64,000 nucleotides of DNA from Rhizodiscina lignyota (Eukaryota > Ascomycota > Dothideomycetes > Aulographales > Rhizodiscinaceae): the NCBI GenBank assembly GCA_010015805.1, contig ML978139.1, positions 432,426-496,425 on the forward strand, in the 5' to 3' direction. The position numbers were made by a program, and so were the translations under genes. Shown piece after piece: positions 58,600 through 64,000 of this stretch. The stretch's first letter is position 1; each line of letters starts with the position of its first letter. Under the pieces are notes generated by a model. That model ran no database searches and was not told the origin of the DNA. It saw only the letters and a list, made by a program, of their open reading frames with translations.

Positions 58600-59167
58600 A
58601 GTCAATTTGGATTGGACTAGGCGGCGCAGAATATGGGTTCAATATTCAAGTTTATAGATCAGGAAGATATTTAGCTCAAGGAGAAGATAGAAAAATTGTG
58701 CTCCATCTATGGTAACTAAACTTTGCTACGAATCTTTGAGCGACAATGGGAGATGGGTCCAATCTTTTAGTATAAATTTGCGTTTGATTTAATACACTAC
58801 TCGTTTGGTACCTACTGTTTTCTAAGAAGATTGATTTGAAAAACTTTAACCTCGTTTGGTACCCTACATACAGATTACATACGAAGATTCAAGGATGAAG
58901 TCCGAATAAGGTGGGCCAAGCAAGTAATACGGGGAAGCTGCCGAAATGCGAGTAAGCTAAGCCAAACCGAAAGCTTACGACTTGCGGCGGAAGCGGAATT
59001 TCGTCTTACCTAAGTCCCAATGTTTATGCAAGACCCGCCCAGGTGAGACTTCCCTTTTGAGGTGCAATCTCCAAGTTCATAAGCAAAGAGATCTGCCGTC
59101 GCCTAGGAAAATGAATCAGACTATACCAAGTACAACTACGCAAAATATTATTGACTAGTCCGAGAAC
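58600..59167. promoter_or_regulatory. Intergenic region with repeated CTCGTTTGGTACC
   Basis: The exact 13-mer CTCGTTTGGTACC occurs at 58800-58812 and 58851-58863, about 310-370 bp before the monooxygenase start. It may be a regulator site. No gene is seen. Confidence 0.4.
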
Positions 59168-59708
59168 ATGACATCTGTTTTCGCAACAATCATCGTGTCG
59201 CCTCGTCCCGGCAAAACGGAACGAGTAAGTGCTCCCCATTTCACATTGCTTGCCTATAAAATATCTACAGCGCCGAGGGAATCTAATAGAGCATCTATGT
59301 AGGTCAAGGATCTTCTTTCGAAAGTTGGCAAGCAAGCCGAGGAGACTCTGAAGTCAGTTGTACAGTATCAGCTTTTCGAGCAAACTGGGAGAGACGGAAA
59401 AGATCTGGAAAATGGAAAAATCATTGTGCACATGCAATGTAAGTCATGCCAGTTATACGTGATCTTCCCACCACATACGGGGCATCTTGGGCAATAACTC
59501 GCTTCTGTGTGCTCTATGGAAGAGAAGAACGTTGTACACGTTGCTGATGGATTCGTTCACAGATGCGAATCTCGAGGCCGTTCTCGCATACCATACCTTA
59601 ACTGCCTTCCAAAGCTTCCGAAGCGCTATCGAAGAAGAACAGCTCCTCGCTACTCCACTTGAGGTTCAAATGTGTAAATTATTTGGGGGATTTGCTGCAC
59701 GGAGCTAA
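59168..59708 (+). CDS. ABM-type small monooxygenase (YgiN-like)
   Basis: The model is join(59168..59224, 59303..59438, 59563..59708), 112 aa. The ferredoxin-like fold of antibiotic-biosynthesis monooxygenases is suggested by FATIIVSPRPGKTERVKDLL, LKSVVQYQLFEQTGRDG, IIVHMQYANLEAVLAYHTLT and the length of about 100-110 aa. The usual ABM phrase 'E.Y.....L..H...' corresponds to YANLEAVLAYHTLTAFQSF here. These cofactor-free enzymes oxidise quinols or act as dimeric tailoring proteins in natural-product pathways. It is on the same strand as its neighbours and sits inside the presumed cluster. Confidence 0.72.
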
Positions 59709-59887
59709 TCCACGTAAGCCGAGCTGTATTACATATATATATTGAATTCGTCTACGCGGTCCCTTGCTTTCTTCTTCAGCTTCGTAATATTGGATATACG
59801 GTGTTCTCTCTTTCACTACACCACCTTTACTACCGGGGGATCCGTACACGTATCAGGCCTTCACTGGCTCTCACGACCGAACAACAT

Positions 59888-60578
59888 ATGATCCCCAGGT
59901 TCATAATGACCATTCCGAGAACGGCAAGCCGAAACCTTTTACTTCGTCAAAAAGGGCCTTTGCAACGATTTCTCCGTACCCTCAGCACCACCCATCCCCC
60001 ACGACCTAACCCGAAGCGCGTTGACATGCCACGACCGTCAAGTTATTCACTTACTAGAAGGTCATTCTCTGCCGCAAAATCAGCATCACATAATAACTGG
60101 TCGCCACCAAAGGCGGGTGAAGAGTATGTGGAGACTCTCGCAATCGAAGACACTTTACCAATGCAAAATAGGCTTTATACCACCTTCATCGATAAAGGAG
60201 GAAACGAACACAAGATAGCTGTATCAAAAGGTGATAACCTGCTGGACGTTGCACAAGCGAACGATATCGACATTGAAGGTACGAACTACGAAGCTCCGTC
60301 TTTGCGATATTTGCCGCAGCTAAAGCAGAACAGGAGCTTGTCAACGATCATGCGCATGCTCCACGTGCCACGTAATAGTTGATGGCGAGGAAATGTATGA
60401 AAAAATGACTGAGCCTGACGATAGCGAGAATGATATGCTTGATTTGGCGTTTGGTCTCACCAAGACGTCGAGGCTGGGCTGCCAGGTTATCATAGACGAG
60501 GCACTGGACGGCATAAGAGTGAAGCTGCCTTCGATGACGAGAAACGCGCAAGCTAGCGACTTTAGCAGCCAGAAGTAG
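59888..60578 (+). CDS. Mitochondrial-type 2Fe-2S ferredoxin (adrenodoxin family)
   Basis: The model is join(59888..60278, 60334..60578), about 211 aa. The start could instead be the ATG at 59906. A basic Ser/Arg-rich presequence ([20 protein letters not shown]) indicates mitochondrial import. The ferredoxin domain starts at [20 protein letters not shown] and [15 protein letters not shown]. The cluster ligands are C-x5-C-x2-C in [16 protein letters not shown], the splice falling just before, and the fourth in RLGCQVII. Adrenodoxin-like partners [16 protein letters not shown] and [14 protein letters not shown] are clear. The usual GG between the first cysteines is QR here. It resembles Yah1 (Fe-S and haem A synthesis) but lies inside a biosynthetic cluster, so it may be a dedicated electron donor. 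Confidence 0.9.
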
Positions 60579-61348
60579 AGATTAGGCCATGGAACGGTGG
60601 CGGAGCCGCGGAGCCGTGGCGATTAGGAATTCTGGTGTCCGCCATCGCTGTTTTTTAGGTCGTCATGATCTCAGTGCAATGAAAACTCATGAAGACGTAG
60701 AACTAGCTATGATTGTGAAGTTTACTGTTTATAGTACATACATTCCGCTCCTTGGAGGGGAGTAACTCCAACGACCCTCAAAATTAAACGACACATGGTC
60801 CGATCACAAAGATCAATGATAGCTTGAGAGTCACTGATGACTCTGCTCTAGCCTCCTTAAACTGACCAGCTTGTCTAATGCCTCTCGCGGCAAAAGTTAG
60901 CTCCATGAAGCCGCTTGTGGCAATCTCGGCGAGAATTCCCTTACGGATGCCCTTGTCCAAAGGCTGCAGTATTTGGAGAATGATGCCTGCGCCACTCTGG
61001 GTGCTGACTACAGGGTGGTACATATTGTATACAAGATGTGGAGCCACATGGTGGAGGGATCTACAATGGCCATCATGTCAAGCTGAGTAAAGTAAGCGTT
61101 CGACTGATCGACAACGCACATGCGTGTGCATCATCGATCAAATATTTTGTGAGACTTAGACTTAGAGTCCTTGGCCCCTTTCCGCGGTCTCAACTATTTT
61201 CATTGCCGCTTTGACCCCTTAAACGCTGGCCTGTGCGAACATGGGGACACGAATAGACTCTCCTCCGTAGGTATTTTTCATCAATTTCGTTATAGGTCCT
61301 GGATTTTGGAATTTCACATTCGTTCTACCAACAGACAGCCTCGACAAG
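60579..61348. other. Intergenic region with a small minus-strand frame
   Basis: A minus-strand frame (60784-61047, 87 codons, starting MAPHLVYNMYHPVV) looks protein-like and ends in a hydrophobic segment. A splice-acceptor-like TTTACTCAG lies just upstream near 61083. No family is recognised, so I do not call a gene. Confidence 0.3.
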
Positions 61349-63121
61349 ATGAGCAGCGCCGAAGTCTCGCTTCACCATTCCACCCATCAGTTGGTGGTAC
61401 CTCGAGAAGGAGCTGTGATCTGTACTTTACAGACCAGTCCTTCACAGGCCAGCACTTCACATTATGTATTACTGCAGCCGTCAGGTCTCGATGCCTTGGT
61501 CGATTTCGACGGCGTGGGAGACCCGCTCAACCCGCAAAACTGGTCTTTTTCCAAGAAAGTTAGAATAACGGGGCTATGGGCGTTGACGACGTGCTGGATC
61601 ACGTTGGCCTCGGCCATCTACGCCGCAGGCACGCAGCAGATCAGCCAGGAATTCGAGGTGACTGAAGAAGTGGCCAACGCCGGGACGAGTCTCCTGGTGT
61701 TTGGCTTTGCCATCGGCCCTATGCTCTGGGCGCCACTGTGTGAGCTGTATGGCCGGAAGTGGCCTTCTCTTATTGTACGTTTCCTTTGTTGTTTTCGCGT
61801 CAATGATTTTGCGCCAACTTTTTCTTCAAGCCGTATTTCATTAGCGCCGCTTTCGCCTTCGGCACTGGGGCGGCGAAAGACATCCAGACGGTTCTCATCA
61901 CTCGCTTCTTCGCCGGCGTGCTTGGAAGCGCTCCGATCTCCGTCACCGGCGGGGCAATTGTGGACATTTGGGCACCGAAGCAGCGTGGAACGCCAATCGT
62001 TTGCTACGGCGTCACTCTCGCGGCAGCTCCCACCGTAGGGCCTGTCATCGGCGGCGGCTTGGTTGCCGCCTCTCAGCACAGTGGCTGGCGCTGGACCCAG
62101 TATCTAACGGGCATTCTCATGATGATCCAGTTCTTTGTCGATGCTCTTTTTCTCGACGAGAGTCAACCAGACGTACTTCTGACTCGAAAGGCGCAGCGGC
62201 TGAGACACGAGACTGGCAACTTTGCCCTTCATTCCAAAGTGAGCAGCCTTACCTTATCTGCCCAGGTAATGTGCGCTGATGTGGTAAATAAAGCGGGAAG
62301 AGTCAGGGCCCTCTATCAATGATCTGGTCAATACCTACCTTGTCCGGCCATTTCAGATGCTTCTCGATCCAATTTGCCAGTTGTTTACAATCTACACGTC
62401 CTTCGTGTTTGGTAGGCTTCTTCCACCCTGAATGCTGTCGATTGATCCGCTGACTTGGATGACAACAGCCATCTTGTACGCCAGCTTGACGAGCTTTGCA
62501 ATCGAGTACCAGGAAGACAGGATGTTGGGTCCAGTGGTAGGGGAACTGCCGTTCCTTGCAATGTTGGTCGGTTGTTTCTTCGCTGCTGCCGCCAACATCT
62601 ACAACAACAACTACTACACAAAACGCTTCGTCGCCAACAACTTCAAGCCGGTAGCCGAAGCACGGTTGCCGCCTATGATGTACGGGGGTTTTACCTTTGC
62701 TGGAGGCCTGTTCTTGTTCGGGTGTAAGTGAATGGCATGCCGTCCTTGAATATGCGTACTAATACCACATGGGATAGGGACTTCTTCACAGCATGTTTCG
62801 AGCCCCTGGCCTTCCATTATTGGCGTTTTCCTGACCGGTTTCGGCTTCACGACTATTTTCCAGGCCGCCCTCCAATATTTGGTCGACACATTCACTCTTT
62901 ATAGCGCAAGCGCCGTCGCTGCCAACACCTTCGTGCGGTCCCTCGCTGCTGGTGCTTTCCCACTCTTCGTGTCGTCGATGTATAGGAAGCTCGGAATTGA
63001 CTGGGGCACTACTGTCTTTGCACTTTTTGGCGTTGTCCTGCTACCTGCACCATTCCTGTTTTTCAAATGGGGATTTAAAATTCGCGCTAGAGGACGGTGG
63101 AGCAGACTGTCCACTTTATAA
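61349..63121 (+). CDS. MFS exporter, DHA1 drug/polyamine-transporter type
   Basis: The model is join(61349..61774, 61831..62238, 62294..62411, 62469..62723, 62778..63121), 516 aa, all in frame. Family features: DPLNPQNWSFSKKVRI before helix 1 (a hallmark of fungal DHA1 transporters), PLCELYGRKWPSL (motif A), APTVGPVIGGGLVAASQHSGWRWTQYL (motif C and the WRW phrase), and FAIEYQEDRMLGPVVG. Twelve helices are expected in the plasma membrane. Being the last gene before a RIP-like block and next to the ferredoxin, it probably exports the cluster product or gives self-resistance. Homologues also move drugs and polyamines. Confidence 0.9.
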
Positions 63122-64000
63122 TGCCTTTCTACCTAGACTAATACTGTATACAACTAGGACTTATTCAAGCGGCCTAACACGTATGTTCGCTCTAGTTACT
63201 ATATAACCGCAGGTCGTTTTAGTGGCCGGCGTACGGTCCTCCCCCTAAAACCGTACGTTTAGATCCCTACTAAAACCTCATATCGTCTAAAAGTAACTAA
63301 ACTAATCTACGCCTCCGCGACACTCCCTTTTAACTAGTCTAGCAATGTTAGCGTGCTTAGAGAGTAGTAGTAGCGGAGAGGGCGTCTTTAAATTACTGCC
63401 TTAGTCGCTATACTTAGAGTAGTACTATAAGGTAGTCGTATACGCGGAGTATAGTAGTAGCTACACCCTCCGGACTATCGACTAGTACTTGTAGGACTAG
63501 TATTACATGTTAAAGTAGGATAGGGCGGCCCTTAGGCAGTTCTTCTTAGATAGTAATAGGCTACTAGCCGCCTCTAACGCGGACGTTGTCTAGCCTAAGG
63601 ATAGTATATCTCCAATCTACGGCCTCTTAATATATATAGGCTTTAAGTACTATCTATACTACTCCGACTCTAGTAATAATAATAACGATAATAGTAATAG
63701 TAATAATAATAATAGAAATAACGATAAAAGCAAAAGTTATAGCTATAACTATAATCGCAGTTATAGGTCTTACTCTTATAATAATACTAATATATTAAAG
63801 TACTACTATACTATATATAGCCTAAAGTTAGGGTACGAATACTATTACCCGCTATATCGCTATACTAAGATATAGACTCTATAGGCGAAGAAAGGCTAAC
63901 TCGTGCCACACGACCGGTTCGAGTCGAACCGATTTGAACCTGCTAACAAATTTAGCGCCGGCAGGATAAGGAGGGGGTCGGACCGATTTAGGGTTTGGAG
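63122..64000. repeat. RIP-like TA-rich repeat block at right edge
   Basis: Shortly after the exporter stop the sequence turns TA-rich, with CTA and TAG triplets everywhere and few CA or TG, but CG is kept. Runs of TAA/ATA microsatellite lie at about 63670-63740. A perfect 17-bp palindrome CGGTTCGAGTCGAACCG is at 63915-63931. No coding capacity remains, and the block continues beyond the window. Confidence 0.65.

Noticed and set aside
60784-61047. 87-codon minus-strand frame inside the cluster
   Set aside because: Protein-like with a hydrophobic end, but no family, no confident upstream exon and uncertain start.
63180-64000. Possible telomere-proximal or centromeric DNA
   Set aside because: No TTAGGG arrays; composition fits a RIP-mutated repeat instead.

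Overview
The window looks like a filamentous ascomycete chromosome segment, most likely Pezizomycotina and perhaps Dothideomycetes. Genes are dense, lie on both strands and carry short (about 45-125 nt) GT-AG introns. There is a fungal alpha-aminoadipate pathway gene, a HET-domain gene and a 2EXR/F-box-like gene, plus TA-rich blocks that look like repeat-induced point mutation (RIP). All splice models are hand-made and were checked for frame. No tRNA, rRNA or CRISPR array was recognised.

Left part (1-22 kb): ordinary metabolism and housekeeping. In order: a 2EXR/F-box-like protein, homocitrate synthase (lysine step 1), a TSC13-type trans-2-enoyl-CoA reductase, a BLOC-1 subunit 1 homologue, a HET-domain protein, a secreted M28 aminopeptidase, a decayed FAD monooxygenase, a PHD-finger protein, an epoxide hydrolase, a short-chain dehydrogenase, a peroxisomal-looking enoyl-CoA hydratase/isomerase, a small secreted Cys-rich peptide and a histidine phosphatase.

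Middle part (22-48 kb): a gene-poor stretch with a diverged repeat family (23.1-24.8 kb), a disordered protein, and two neighbouring paralogues that share an unusual C-terminal motif. Then come a DUF2470 membrane protein, a SET-domain protein with an N-terminal hydrophobic leader, a sugar/quinate-type MFS transporter, a secreted single-pass membrane protein, a methyltransferase, a secreted berberine-bridge-type FAD oxidase, a hypothetical protein, and an OTT_1508-like deaminase gene broken by a frameshift.

Right part (49.3-63.1 kb): the most interesting region, which reads like an undescribed biosynthetic gene cluster. It holds a class-III aminotransferase, a KamA-family radical-SAM 2,3-aminomutase, an acyl/aminoacyl-adenylating enzyme, a protein resembling cucumopine (opine) synthase, a small ABM-type monooxygenase, a mitochondrial-type 2Fe-2S ferredoxin and a DHA1-type MFS exporter. 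The aminomutase has non-lysine-like residues where lysine 2,3-aminomutase has its two substrate-binding aspartates, so it probably makes a different beta-amino acid. The ferredoxin could feed it electrons. A RIP-like block with tandem repeats splits the cluster (55.7-57.3 kb), and a second RIP-like block follows the exporter (63.1-64 kb).
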